Of a stretch of 5,417 bases of DNA, positions 5,362 through 5,417 are shown piece by piece. The translations under genes were made by a program, and so were the position numbers. The stretch's first letter is position 1; every line of letters begins with the position of its first letter. Under the pieces are notes generated by a model. That model was not told the DNA's origin, searched no databases, and was given only the letters and a program-made list of their open reading frames with translations. Source of the stretch: UBA993 sp964436815 (GTDB lineage Bacteria > Bacillota > Dethiobacteria > DTU022); NCBI GenBank assembly GCA_964436815.1, contig CAYTER010000087.1, positions 1 to 5,417 on the forward strand. The letters run 5' to 3'.

Positions 5362-5417
5362 TTACTCTTTCGGCGCCTCCGGTATAAACCCGTTATCCAT
5401 CAGCAGCTTGGTCTGTT
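5362..5417 (-). CDS. 3' end of an unidentified - strand gene (partial)
   Basis: On the - strand a frame is open from the right edge and ends with TAA at 5364-5362, giving the tail QTKLLMDNGFIPEAPKE. A - strand terminator about 75 bases further on supports it as a real gene end. The pattern of a helix followed by NGFIP and a proline-rich, charged finish is seen at the C-termini of some ABC-transporter substrate-binding proteins of the nitrate/sulfonate type, but 17 residues cannot establish this. The gene reads in the same direction as isocitrate dehydrogenase, separated from it by a terminator and a promoter. Confidence 0.6.
   Translation of the reverse strand, partial: QTKLLMDNGFIPEAPKE

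Noticed and set aside
1..5417. CRISPR arrays, insertion sequences, tRNA or rRNA genes, phage or defence genes
   Set aside because: No spaced direct repeats, transposase motifs, terminal inverted repeats or RNA gene signatures were seen; the intergenic stretches are short and explained by promoters and terminators.

Overview
The window reads as a draft-assembly fragment of an anaerobic Gram-positive bacterium, most likely a Clostridia-type Firmicute. The grounds are strong AGGAGG-type ribosome binding sites, SigA-like promoters (one a perfect TTGACA/TATAAT), compact intrinsic terminators, moderate GC with AT-rich intergenic DNA, and a secreted protease ending in a dockerin. The taxon is inferred from style and cannot be fixed from this window. 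A run of exactly 100 N (2408-2507) is an assembly gap, so the left and right halves should not be assumed to be truly adjacent.

Left half (1-2407). The last 16 codons of a + strand gene enter from the left edge and stop at 51-53. A clear + strand terminator hairpin (99-129) follows, lying inside the 3' end of the convergent larE gene. On the - strand a two-gene operon runs leftwards: a PanF-like sodium:solute symporter (901-2379), then, 18 bases later, larE (73-882), the sulfur transferase of nickel-pincer nucleotide cofactor synthesis. The pairing suggests uptake of an organic or hydroxy acid together with making the cofactor of a LarA-type racemase, but no larA, larB or larC is visible. A short open frame at the gap edge may be the tail of a small gene overlapping the symporter start.

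Right half (2508-5417). After the gap an extended -10 promoter leads into a + strand gene (2608-4170) for an exported V8-type serine protease with a signal peptide, probable propeptide, complete His-Asp-Ser triad, Big2 domain and type I dockerin. It carries a terminator-shaped hairpin inside its own coding sequence. Convergent to it, 14 bases away, is an NAD-type isocitrate dehydrogenase (4185-5189, - strand), with a perfect-consensus promoter placed so close that its transcript would have almost no leader. Just upstream, a - strand terminator (5250-5287) closes off another gene whose last 17 residues are seen at the right edge.

The genes look like ordinary metabolic and secreted functions rather than a defence or mobile island. 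The most unusual points are the dockerin-tagged V8-type protease, the two terminators or terminator-like hairpins embedded in coding sequence, and the larE-symporter pairing.
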